NCBI RefSeq assembly: GCF_000400465.1
Contig: NW_008806292.1
Span: 144,444-208,443 of the forward strand
From: Wallemia ichthyophaga EXF-994
Lineage: Eukaryota; Basidiomycota; Wallemiomycetes; Wallemiales; Wallemiaceae
DNA: 64,000 nt
Direction of reading: 5' to 3'
Each line of letters opens with the position of its first letter. The first letter of the stretch is position 1. The notes beneath the pieces were generated by a model. It did no database searches and was not told the origin of the DNA. It saw only the letters and a program-made list of their open reading frames with translations. The position numbers and the translations under genes are program-made. Shown here one piece after another: positions 22,267-32,000 of this stretch.

Positions 22267-22506
22267 GATGTTAATGTGAGTTTGTAGTAGCACACTCACA
22301 CCACAACTACAACCCGCAAATGATGATACGTAGGATATTGCATACACCCCTTGTCTTACAGCTCGTGGGCGTAAGTGTAAACTCAAAACTTGATCTAATC
22401 TGATGGCATGGGTGTGGGTTGAGTGTGGAGGATGTAGCTGGCGATTTAGCTAACGATACAACTGCAGGAGAAGCATACAAATAAAATCAATACATTAGAC
22501 TATAGA

Positions 22507-23472
22507 TTACTTGACTCTCTCCCCACGCATGCGCCTATCCTGTGTCTTTGTTTTGTCTTCCTTGTGCATCCATTTGAGCAGAGATGACGACAAACTAGCT
22601 ACGCCCTGATATTGTCAGCAAGGAGGATGCCGAGTAAGACATACACACAATGTACCACACGAGAGAAGGTATGGTATCGAGAAGAGAATGCAAGTAGAGT
22701 GAGAAGCGTGTGTAAATGTCCATATAGAATGCGCTGTGTGGTTTTAGTGATTTTTTTTGCTTACGCTCAAGCACCTACTAGTCGCCATTGTAGCTCAGCC
22801 GCCCACTCCACACAGGCAGCTTCTTGTACTCGCTGTCCACGAGCAGCTTGCGCATGCTGGCTGTGTTCGGTGGGATCTGGTACGGCGACACAAACCGCAA
22901 CGTCTGTCCTTTATCCTGTGCCAAGACATACACGGGTACTTGGAACAGCAGCCAGCGTGTGCTCATCTGTCTGATATCGCTGTCGTCTGGATAATGACAG
23001 CGTAAGCGTGTTATTCGTTCGACCAAGCACCCCGCCACGCACATTCTGCTCGACCCACCCGAACACCACTCACATCTTTCAACTCGTCGGCAAGATCGTT
23101 GAGAGATTGTTTGAGGAGGCGCTCGAATTCGTCGTGTTTGCCTGTTGTTATGAGTACAAACCAGAGCATTTCCTCGTCGTGGTCGCCATCGTCGCTGTCG
23201 TCGCTGCCACTGCGGTTACCACCCTCCACTAATGACTACATTCACGCAATCGTCATTACAGCTATATGATAACAATTAAGAGAAAATCCCACCTTCCAGC
23301 GCTCGTCGTTAAGTGCTGTCGCATGCACACTCAACGTATTCTGCTCAGAGGCTTTCTGTGTGATATTCACCCCAGTCACCATCCCAATCATGTCCTCAAA
23401 TAGCCCGCCCAAAGCCGAGGTGAAGAAGCAGCAGATTGATAACGCCGCGTAAATGACGTTGCTTGTGCGCAT
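22507..23472 (-). CDS. Orphan thioredoxin-like ER membrane protein
   Basis: Five small exons (23293-23472, 23074-23223, 22779-22966, 22649-22733, 22507-22605) close in frame at 233 aa. A signal peptide (MRTSNVIYAALSICCFFTSALG) is followed by an acidic linker and a strand-helix pattern that recalls thioredoxin folds (EEMLWFVLITTG, then DEFERLLKQSLNDLADELKD, then RWLLFQVPVYVLAQDKG). No CxxC pair is present. A membrane helix (IPSLVWYIGVASLSSSLLKW) and a Lys/Arg-rich tail finish it, giving a type I topology. I do not recognise the family. The 107-nt intron (22967-23073) is long for this genome and its acceptor is the least certain junction. The gene is convergent with COX18. Confidence 0.6.
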
Positions 23473-23539
23473 AGTTGGGTGTGTGAGTGAATTTTCTGAA
23501 TAATCTAAGTAATCTGAATAAATTATAAAATTTACAAAT

Positions 23540-24710
23540 CTAATCAAACGTTATCTTGTTTCCTGCTGCTGGCTGGTTGATTGCACCACTGGCCTTATCT
23601 GAACGCTGTGCATTAGCAAGCGCGGCACCAGGTTTAGCACGTTTTGGTGGTTTGCTTGAGTCATCTTGACGCTCCCTACCACCACCTTCCTTCTCACTCT
23701 CTTTGTCAAACTTGCGCTTCTTCTGCTCGCTTCTATCCTGGCCAAACTGCACCTTCAATTCACGGCCGTACATCTTGTGGTTGTGAGACTCGCAAAGTGC
23801 AGAAGTGGCTTGTGAAGTGTTCTTGAAATCAATGAAACACCAACCTTTGCATTTTCCGCTGTCTGGGAATGTACCAAGACGGACTCTCTTGATGCCAACG
23901 TCCAGCTTATCATCGGCGCCTGCTTTGTTCTGCTCAATCTGACGCTTGTGGTGTTTCTCCGCGTTGCTGACTAGCCAATTTTTGATCGATTCCTGTGTTG
24001 TATCGAAGGACAAATTACCAAAGAAAAGCGTTGGATTTGGCTTGTTTTGTTGGCTGCTGAGAATTTTCCTACTAAACTTGGACAGATCCTTCTCGTCTGC
24101 GATTCCTTCAGGCAGCTGGGGCTTTGGTCTGCCTTCAAAGTTGCTAGACGACTTAATCAACAGCTTCCTGCCATCGAGGTTGTTCTCAGATTGCGCTATA
24201 ACCTTGTGCATGATATCCTCCGTCGACAGATCCACATAGGCGAACCCTTTGTTGTGCTCATGGGCTTGGTGACCCTTGGGCATATTTATTCTAGTGATAA
24301 CGTCCTCAGATTCGCCGATATTGTTTGCAATCCACTCGAAAAGCCGCTCTCTCGTTGTTTTGAAGGATAAATTGCCAATCCACACACCCCAGTGAGATCT
24401 CTTTTCTTTCTCTGGTGCTGGTCCACTAGCCTCAGTTTTGGCTGTCGACTCTGTCTTCTCTTGGTCGTCAGCGCCGGCGTTCTTCTCAGCCATGGCAGCT
24501 TCTCTACGCTGCTTTCTTCTCTCTTTATGACCTGTACTGGATGTGAGATGGATTAATTACAGATATACTCCACCCACTCAACGCCTTCTCTTCTTCTGGC
24601 TGTGGATGCTCACTGTCCCCAGCTTGAGCCTGCACTTGCTGAGTATTCACCTCCTCATGCACCTCACTCCCGCTATCGCTCTCACTGCCGCTGCTGCTGC
24701 TGCTGCTCAT
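23540..24710 (-). CDS. NOP13: NOP13-like nucleolar two-RRM protein
   Basis: Exons 24578-24710 and 23540-24531 encode 374 aa, joined by a 46-nt GTGGGT intron. The N-terminus is a Ser run and acidic stretch, followed by SHKERRKQRREAAMAEK, restored by splicing. RRM1 begins at GVWIGNLSF with RNP1 KGFAYVDL. RRM2 begins at TLFFGNLSFDTT with RNP1 CKGWCFIDF. The Lys/Arg-rich tail (EQKKRKFDKESEKE, KPPKRAKPG) looks like a nucleolar signal. Yeast Nop13 is a pre-60S-associated RNA-binding protein. The start at 24710 is chosen because it precedes the conserved acidic/basic N-terminus and lies 38 bp from the divergent NCBP3-like gene. Confidence 0.85.
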
Positions 24711-24748
24711 CGCTCGTCTCTCTTGATAGCTAACGACCAACCCGTAAA

Positions 24749-25782
24749 ATGTCAAACGACGACAACAAATACAAAAACAAATTACTCTCAAGGATTCAAT
24801 TCGGTGGCCGCGTGTACAAATTGCAGGATGCAGACCTCGACAATATACAATCGTTTGATAGAGACAAAGATAGAGATATAGATACAGACTCGTTACAAGT
24901 CAGTTAGTCTCGTCTGATCACGCAGCCCTTCTAATCTCCAGCTAGGTGGATGAGCAGACGCGGGAGAGACGGGCGAACAAATTCGGTGCTGTTGAGATGG
25001 ACCGTGACGATACAAAGACAGAGCAGGCTGGGAAACTGGAGCACCCTGAGCAATTAGACGACTCACACGATACTCACGATCCAGACGCTAGACCAGATGC
25101 CACCGTCAGACCTTATTCTCTCTTCCTCAGCGGCGACATCGTTGGTAAACTGTCGACTCAGCAATTGCTAGCGTACGCAACTGAGTTCTGTGAACCTCCT
25201 CCATATGGTATGGAATGGATTGATGATCACCGTTGTGTGTTTCTCTGGCACGAATCACACGACTTCAGACAAGCTTGGAAGGGTTTGCTCCTTGATCCTC
25301 CAGAAAGAGGTCTCCCCAGACACGGTCAGGATGACTTCTTTAATCTCCTCCCTGCTAGAAATGTCCCCTCCACTCTCAGCAGAATAGACCCCATCGACGA
25401 TGCCGTACAGATACGCATTCGTCCGGCTACCACTGGTGACGTCAAGAAGAAAACTCAGTACAGAAATTCAAGATGGTATGATAATCACGGTAGACGCGCT
25501 GGTAAAATTGGTGAATCGCCTCCACGAGTAGACTCAAGTAGACGCGAAATGAGCCCGGAAAGATGGGAAAACGATAAAGCGGATTTGGACGCAGAGTTGG
25601 ATGGCATCAGCACAGGTCGGTATCGCGACTATTCGCCTCCACGCAGCAAGTCGAGTAGGTCAAGGGGAGGAGCGCGGGGTAGAGACAGGGGTAGATCTGG
25701 TCGTGATCGGGAAGCTAGACGACCACTCGCCAATGCAGATGATCTTGATAAAGAACTTGAAGACTACGTGTCTAATAGGTGA
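24749..25782 (+). CDS. NCBP3: NCBP3-like nuclear cap-binding protein
   Basis: Exons 24749-24898 and 24946-25782 encode 328 aa. The core RPYSLFLSGDIVGKLSTQQ, LLAYATEFCEPPPYGMEWIDD, RCVFLWHES follows the NCBP3 RNA-recognition pattern (a VDDMSTQDVFSYF-like helix, then EWLDDTSCNVVW in human). The C-terminus is Arg/Ser/Gly-rich (SRSRGGARGRDRGRSGRDR) and ends DDLDKELEDYVSNR, which resembles chromatin-target-of-PRMT/ALYREF-type export tails (LDxELDxY). NCBP3 forms an alternative cap-binding complex with NCBP1 and works in mRNA export. The shared 38-bp divergent spacer with NOP13 links two RNA-binding nuclear proteins. Confidence 0.78.
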
Positions 25783-25816
25783 TGACTGAATAAATAATAC
25801 ATGTACAAACTGATAT

Positions 25817-26457
25817 CTACACAAACGTGCCACTGTTCACGACTAGAAATTCATCCGCATATTTTGCGAACACCTTTCCTCGAAGTAGTGGTAGAGCAAC
25901 AGGACCATAGCTCCTACTATCGCGTGAGTTGGTAAGGTTATCGCCAGCCAACCAGACGTGATTCTTGGGTACTTGTATGTACTGGCTGTCTGGGTCATCT
26001 AGGTCAATAAAAAGGGGGTCTCTGAGAATAGTATCGCCTGGAAAGCCAATCAAACGTTTACATACGCTCTTGTCAGGCTGGTCGGGAGTGAGAGCAACGA
26101 CTAGATCACCGCGCCTGACTCCGCTACCATACTCTCTCCTCAAAAGATCGATAGCGCTTTTACTTGCCACTTTAACCAGATTCTGCTCATCATTCTGCAA
26201 CCCCTTTTTGATTGACATTGGCTCATGGAGGAGCCACGCGCCTGACGACTCGATTGTCGGTATCATTGATATCCCATAACTAAGTTGCATATCGGCGACA
26301 TGCATTCTGAATATTTCCGCTCCGCACCATATCTTTTCATCATCAGCGTCTTCTCTGTTGAGGGGGCAGCGGTGAGGCTTACTTGGATAGTCAGCAGCGA
26401 AGACCGCCACGCTATTCTGGAAACCTGCTGGCGATTGCGCCACACAGAGCGCAACAT
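25817..26457 (-). CDS. IMP1: Mitochondrial inner membrane protease subunit IMP1
   Basis: Exons 26383-26457 and 25817-26332 give 196 aa, typical of IMP1. Splicing (50-nt intron, GTAAGC...AAAAG) replaces a poor N-terminus with MLRSVWRNRQQVSRIAWRSS, a good mitochondrial presequence, then TIQIWCGAEIFRMHVADM. Catalytic motifs of S26 signal peptidases are present: the nucleophile Ser in GISMIPTI, the general-base Lys in SVCKRLIGFPGD, and box E in GDNLTNSRDSRSYGPV. IMP1 cleaves inner-membrane sorting signals, including that of Cox2. It is head to head with COX20, with 27 bp between the start codons. Confidence 0.93.
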
Positions 26458-26484
26458 GTTCTTGAGTGAGTGCGACCAACAGTC

Positions 26485-27001
26485 ATGTCACCGCACGAGG
26501 AGCCACAGAGCGTGAACGTAAAAATAGACAAAGATGCAGCACAGCCGGGACAGAGCTACGATAGATACAAGAAGGCATTCGAGCTGCTATCTGTGGATGA
26601 TGTTAACAAGATTGAGAGTGTGCCGTGTATGCGCAACGCTCTCCTCTACGGGATAGGCGGTGGAATAACATTCGGTGCTATTCACTTCATATCCACGAGG
26701 AGTGAGTGGCGTGTGTATTTCAGTGGCTTGTAAGACGCTCACACCGACAGGAATCAAAAGCAGTTGGAATTGGACATTTGCTAGCTCAATGGTGGTGATG
26801 GTGGCCACATGGCAGCACTGCCGTTCCAGACGCGGCGAAGAAATGGACAAGATGAGACTCCTTACTGAGAAGTATAGCGATCATCACATCTCCAATCTCA
26901 AGCGTAAGAATGACGAAGCGAGAAGACAGCGAGAAGCGCAGGAGCAGGAGCAAAAGCAAGGAAATGAATATAAGTGGTATAATCCAAAGCGATATTTGTA
27001 A
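26485..27001 (+). CDS. COX20: COX20, Cox2 chaperone
   Basis: Exons 26485-26701 and 26751-27001 give 155 aa. The core SVPCMRNALLYGIGGGITFG, HFISTRRIKSSWNW, VVMVATWQHCRSRRGEE lines up with human COX20 (NTPCARHSILYGSLG, HFLFTSRIRRSCD, TLGCWFHCRYNYAKQ), with two membrane helices. The C-terminal half is a charged coiled coil ending in YNPKRYL. COX20 binds newly made Cox2 and presents it to the IMP protease. The 49-nt intron falls between the helices. The stop codon is only 5 bp from the stop codon of the rhodanese gene. Confidence 0.92.
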
Positions 27002-27006
27002 ACAAC

Positions 27007-27408
27007 TTAGCAATCCCACAACTCTTTCCTATAATTCTCAACTAAATCCTTATCTGTACCGTACTTGGCTTGAAATTGGGTAAAGCCACCCCTGAGAACC
27101 ATCACATCCTGCTCTTTAGCATTTGGTAGCAGATCCTGTCTCGATTCTGCGTAGATTCTCGCTGCTTTCGGTCCCCTAGACTGCGATAACGCGCAATGGA
27201 AGACGACTCTAGGTACAGACTCATTTTGCTTGACGAGCTCGTGCACGCTATCCAAAAAGCTATTCGAAGGTACATTCTGGCAACCTTTGATATGACCGCC
27301 GATGAAATCAGAATCCCTTACATCCACAACCAGTAGTTCTGCTGGCTTGCCGATATGGCTGAGAATTTCTTTGTCGTTTACGTATCTATAAGGCAGCCCG
27401 AAACTCAT
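27007..27408 (-). CDS. Rhodanese-fold CDC25-type phosphatase or arsenate reductase (Ych1/Arr2-like)
   Basis: A single exon of 133 aa starts at the ATG at 27406-27408 (MSFGLPYRYV). It is a stand-alone rhodanese domain: LLVVDVRDSDFIGGHIKGC is the DVR...GHI strand-helix of the family. The active loop HCALSQSRGP has the Cys-x5-Arg pattern of CDC25-like phosphatases and Acr2-type arsenate reductases, rather than the shorter loop of sulfurtransferases. Yeast YCH1/ARR2 and fission yeast ibp1 are the closest known types. Substrate cannot be decided from sequence. It starts 33 bp from PRMT3 on the other strand. Confidence 0.85.
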   Translation of the reverse strand: MSFGLPYRYVNDKEILSHIGKPAELLVVDVRDSDFIGGHIKGCQNVPSNSFLDSVHELVKQNESVPRVVFHCALSQSRGPKAARIYAESRQDLLPNAKEQDVMVLRGGFTQFQAKYGTDKDLVENYRKELWDC

Positions 27409-27441
27409 GTTCACTGTTTACTTTCAAGAGCGATAGAACAA

Positions 27442-28935
27442 ATGTCTTCATCTAGTGAATCAAGCGTGGAAGAAGATTACGAGGGCTGGAATTCTGACGA
27501 TTTGGAAAGCAAGAAGACGATAGCACTCACTGCAAATAAGACATTCGATAGGCCTGAGTCCGCTTTAGAATTTGATAAGCAGAATGGCTTGGATTTGATT
27601 GAATTGATAAAGAGGCTCAATTTAGATTACTATAATCAAATCAGATTGGTAAACTTCATCAGAAAACAAGGCAAGGACGCAGTTTCAGCCATCACACCAA
27701 ACGACGCCTTCTTCTCAAATGATGAATACCTGATCCCAGCTATAGAGTCAGATCCACTGCTGTTCCAACTCACCAACGACGATGACTGGTCAGACGACGA
27801 GCAGCCTACGAACACTACCGATGAGCAATTGAAGCAATTGCAAGCTCAATTGAAGCAATCGAATAGTTTCATCAACGATAAACTCTTGAATGATAACTTT
27901 GTTGATACGGAGTATTTCGAAAGCTACGACTACAATGAGATTCACGAGACTATGATCAAAGATCATGTTAGGACTGCTTCGTACGCTCAGTGGATACTCA
28001 ACAACCAGCAGCTCATTAAAGGTAAGACTGTCATGGATGTTGGCTGTGGTACAGGTATCCTCTCCCTCCTGGCTGCCAAAGCCGGCGCCAAGAAGGTTTA
28101 TGCCATCGATGCATCCAACATCGTGCGCAAAGCCAATGAGAATATTGCAGCAAACAATCTCACCAACGTCATCCAAGTAGTTAAGGGTAAAGTTGAAGAG
28201 ATCGATCTGGAAGGAGTACAAGTCGACGTTATTATATCAGAGTGGATGGGATATTTCTTGCTCTTCGAAGCGATGCTTGACAGTGTAATTGTAGCAAGAG
28301 ACAGATACTTGAAGCCAGACGGTGTAATGGCACCATCGCACATGCGCATCCTTCTGGGTGCAGCATCTAACTCCGATTGGTGGAACGAGAAGGTTGGATT
28401 TTGGGATAATATTTATGGTTTCACAATGAGTGGAATGTCAAAGGATATCCATAAATCTGCTCACGTCGAATCATTCGAACAGAGCTCACTGATAAGCAAT
28501 AGCGTTGGCCTACTAGACATAAACACCAAAACCCAAAAAGCAAAAGCATTGAACTTCAAGTCATCATTCAATCTGAAAATCGAAAGTGATGAAACAATGC
28601 ATGGATTTCTCGGTTGGTTTGACACCTTCTTCACAGACTCCAAGTCAGCCGAAACACCAAAAGAATGCAACTCACAAGATCCACCTTCCGTTAAGTCCCT
28701 CATAGATGACGCCGGTGCTGAGCATAAGGATGTCTCTTTCACCACTGGTCCTCATGGTACTGAAACTCACTGGAAGCAGACTTTCTTCGCCTTTTCGAAA
28801 CCATTAGATGTGAAGAAGGGTGATAGTATATCTGGTGTATTCATCTCTAACAAGAGCGAAAGAGGTTTGGAGATGGAAGTCATATGGAAATTGAATGACA
28901 AAGAGGAAGTCAAATCGTTATTCAAACTCAACTAA
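27442..28935 (+). CDS. PRMT3: Protein arginine methyltransferase 3 (PRMT3/Rmt3)
   Basis: A single exon encodes 497 aa. SAM-binding motif I is VMDVGCGTGILSLLAAKAG, the double-E loop is SEWMGYFLLFEAML, and the THW loop is ETHWKQTFF, so it should be an active type I arginine methyltransferase. In PRMT3 of animals and fission yeast the substrate is ribosomal protein uS5 (Rps2). The N-terminal region keeps the PRMT3-specific helix (NLDYYNQIRLVNFIRKQ). The preceding segment, where the C2H2 zinc finger belongs, has no Cys and no correctly placed His (TIALTANKTFDRPESALEFD). I chose the ATG at 27442, because the frame upstream overlaps the rhodanese gene. Confidence 0.93.
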   Translation: MSSSSESSVEEDYEGWNSDDLESKKTIALTANKTFDRPESALEFDKQNGLDLIELIKRLNLDYYNQIRLVNFIRKQGKDAVSAITPNDAFFSNDEYLIPAIESDPLLFQLTNDDDWSDDEQPTNTTDEQLKQLQAQLKQSNSFINDKLLNDNFVDTEYFESYDYNEIHETMIKDHVRTASYAQWILNNQQLIKGKTVMDVGCGTGILSLLAAKAGAKKVYAIDASNIVRKANENIAANNLTNVIQVVKGKVEEIDLEGVQVDVIISEWMGYFLLFEAMLDSVIVARDRYLKPDGVMAPSHMRILLGAASNSDWWNEKVGFWDNIYGFTMSGMSKDIHKSAHVESFEQSSLISNSVGLLDINTKTQKAKALNFKSSFNLKIESDETMHGFLGWFDTFFTDSKSAETPKECNSQDPPSVKSLIDDAGAEHKDVSFTTGPHGTETHWKQTFFAFSKPLDVKKGDSISGVFISNKSERGLEMEVIWKLNDKEEVKSLFKLN

Positions 28936-29036
28936 GAATAATTCTAATTTATTTTATATGCTCATTTTATACAACAATTGTTTGCCATGTGTAAAATAAA
29001 TACTGCAATTGAAAAGTTTTGAATATGCCAACTTCA

Positions 29037-32000
29037 TTAATCTGAAGATCCATCACTCAGCATAGACTCAGCGTCGTCATCTAATCCAGTAGTAGGCGAA
29101 TCGTCGATCAGATTGAAGTAAGCATCTATCTGTTCAGTAAAATCCTCCTTTGTACTCATGATCTTGGCTGCTCCTGGTATAGCCCCATATTCGATTGGTC
29201 GCATCTCTGTCTTAATAGCTAACGCCTTGTCACCATACGAAGTCTTCTTCTTTGGATTATATTCGAAGAACTGCTTATCAGTAAAGCCATACATATCTCT
29301 GAGATTGCTTTTTAGGAGTGTGCAAATTGAAAAAACAACGCTGCTCCTTATCATGTTCTTCATGGTCTCATTGATATTTTCGAAAGAAAGTTCGTCACGA
29401 AGTTGTTCACCGTGCGTCGCAAGATACGTAGAGAGCATCTTGCCAATACACAATACTTCCTCATTGTTCTGATAGCTGAAAGCGAGCAAGTTGTCAGCCA
29501 CAAACTTTGACATCGAGATGCTATCATCTGAGACAGCCTTCCTCAATGGATTCATGTCGAAGTGTTTGACAATTCCACCCAAAAAATCCAGCTTCATTAA
29601 ACGTTTCTCCTTCATAAAATCGAACCACGTTTCCAATAATGCAACATCATTTCTAAATCCATTTTCTTGTCCAGTTATGAGACGGTGGTACTGGAAGGCT
29701 TTTTCAACCGTGGCAAGATACTGAGTATTGAGAACAGAAGCGTGTTTAGAGTGAAGGGTTGCGTGGAGCTCTTTAGCCTTTGCGACCGTTGCTCCTGATG
29801 TACTGGTCTCGAGAGCTACTAGTGCTGGGAGTAGCTATGCGCATTTAGCAAAGCCTTTAATGTAGTTGCAATACTCACTTCAATTGGGTGGGTTAGACCC
29901 TGTTTAACGACAAATCCTAATATATCTATGGCCGGTGCGCTTATGGCGGCGGACGTAGAAAGCGCTGCATCGAGTATATGACGAAGGTAACGTGTCAGTA
30001 CGCGCGGACCAACGCTAATAATGAAGTCAGTTGCAAATTAAAGTCACACATTTCACTCACTTAGAGTCATTCAAGACATCAGCATCGCCAATAAGGTTAT
30101 CGACAGTGATTTCTTTGTTCTGTACTGTTGCATCATCAGGCTTATCGTTCTTCTTAAGCTCATCCACTCTCAAATACTCCTGGAATACCAATAAAAGTTG
30201 CAGCTGGTCTGATTTATGCTGTGTATCAGTATCACCAAACACTTCGTCCATCATTTGGATAGAAGCCAGATCATTCATCAGATAAGGATATCCAACAAAA
30301 AGACAACCTAGTCCGCGTAATGTGAGAGCACGTATACTCGGTTCTTTGACATTTGAACGAACAGCCATAAGCAAAACCCAGATGCGTACGGGGATGGTGA
30401 ACTCTCTTTCGTCGTCTGATTCGTCGGTATGTTCAAAGACGAGCAATTTATCTACCTCATCAAGATCATTGGCTGCGTTGAAGTACTGCTGACGTGCTCT
30501 TTCCCTAACGTGCATATCATCGTAGTTCTTAACATCATCAAAGTCGCAGTGCTGAACAAGGAGGGACATGATTATAATGAGTACTCTGCACTTCATAAAT
30601 GCTTCCTTGGTTTGTGAATTACTATCCAATAGTGCCTTCGTTTCAGTTACTGCCTTGAGTAGCATTCTTGTGAGCGTAACATAAGAGTTCGTGTGGCGGG
30701 TTACGACGTGGCAAAGACATGCTACAGCTTCGGAAAGCTCAGACATCCTGCCATTTGGATTGGCTATTAAAGGCAACAGCCTATTCTGAAGATTATCGGT
30801 GAGACGCATTGATGTTACTATTGGGAGTCTCGGTATGACCTTTCTGAAGATCTTCAGAGTAGCTTCGCAAATGGCTCTTTCTTCAGGCTTTAGTGATTAT
30901 TAGTAGAAAATCCAACGCGACGAATTAGCACCCACACTTCGACCATTAGTTAGCAACGGTAAGAGCTGCTCAGCAGCGGAACCTCCAACAACTCCTTTGC
31001 CTGTACCAGAAATGACAAGTATAGCTCTTACACAAGCGAGAGGACTAAAATTCTTATCTTCTTCCCTCATGTCAAGCCTGTCTACTAGAGAATTTGCGAT
31101 AGATTTAAGACGTGTCGAAATTTGAACGTTGTGAGACATTGGATGTCTCTTCACCAGCTTCAACATAGCCTCTTCGAATAAACTATAGCGATCCCCAAAG
31201 AGCTTGGTGACCATCATGATAATCTCTACAACATCATTGATCGATTTCGATTGATCGTCTTCATCATAACTCTTCTCATCTCTGATAAACGCCTTCTCCT
31301 TTGCTGATGACTTGGGGATAACAAGGTCCAGCCAAAGTTTGTCAAGAGCATCAAGAGCAGCATCTTTCAGTAAGTCATCCTCATCAGCAATACGCAAGCA
31401 AAATAGCTTCGCTATTTCCGCCTTTCTTTTTAAGCTGGTAGTTGACTCGTAGATATCTCTGAGAAGCTTTGCAACACGCTTTCTAACCGCAGGACTCGAA
31501 TCATCGATTCTTCTACTCACAATAGTGAAGTATGCATCGGCAACTCCACTGTCCTTGGCGAGATGCTTAGAAAGGACATCCAGAGCTGCATCCCTAACAC
31601 TAGAAGCGACATCACCGACCCTGCTACTAATACAACGCTTAATATCTTCATCATTGAGGAGGCTGTTATCACTCATAATGGCTACACCAAGTGCTTTGAC
31701 AGCTTTAGCACGGATAGATGCTGAGTTAGAAGAGAAAGACTCTAAGATGGTGACGAGAATTCGATCCTGCGCTTTCTGTACAAGCGATGTAGATGAGAGC
31801 TGTAATGTGATGTACTGCATTTGGTTCATGCTGAGACGATTATAGTCAGCAAAATCCATATTCTCGTCTTCTGCCCAGATCTCTTGAAGGAATGTAAAAA
31901 GCTTTCCTTGTACACCTGATTGGTTATGACGAACTGTTTCATCTTCGCCTGCTTCTTCAAAAATGGTTTGCGACACCTGAAGCCCTCTTACTATTGCATA

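Noticed and set aside
27355-27441. N-terminal extension of PRMT3 upstream of 27442
   Set aside because: It overlaps the start of the rhodanese gene and has no PRMT3 character. The ATG at 27442 begins the typical Ser/acidic PRMT3 start.
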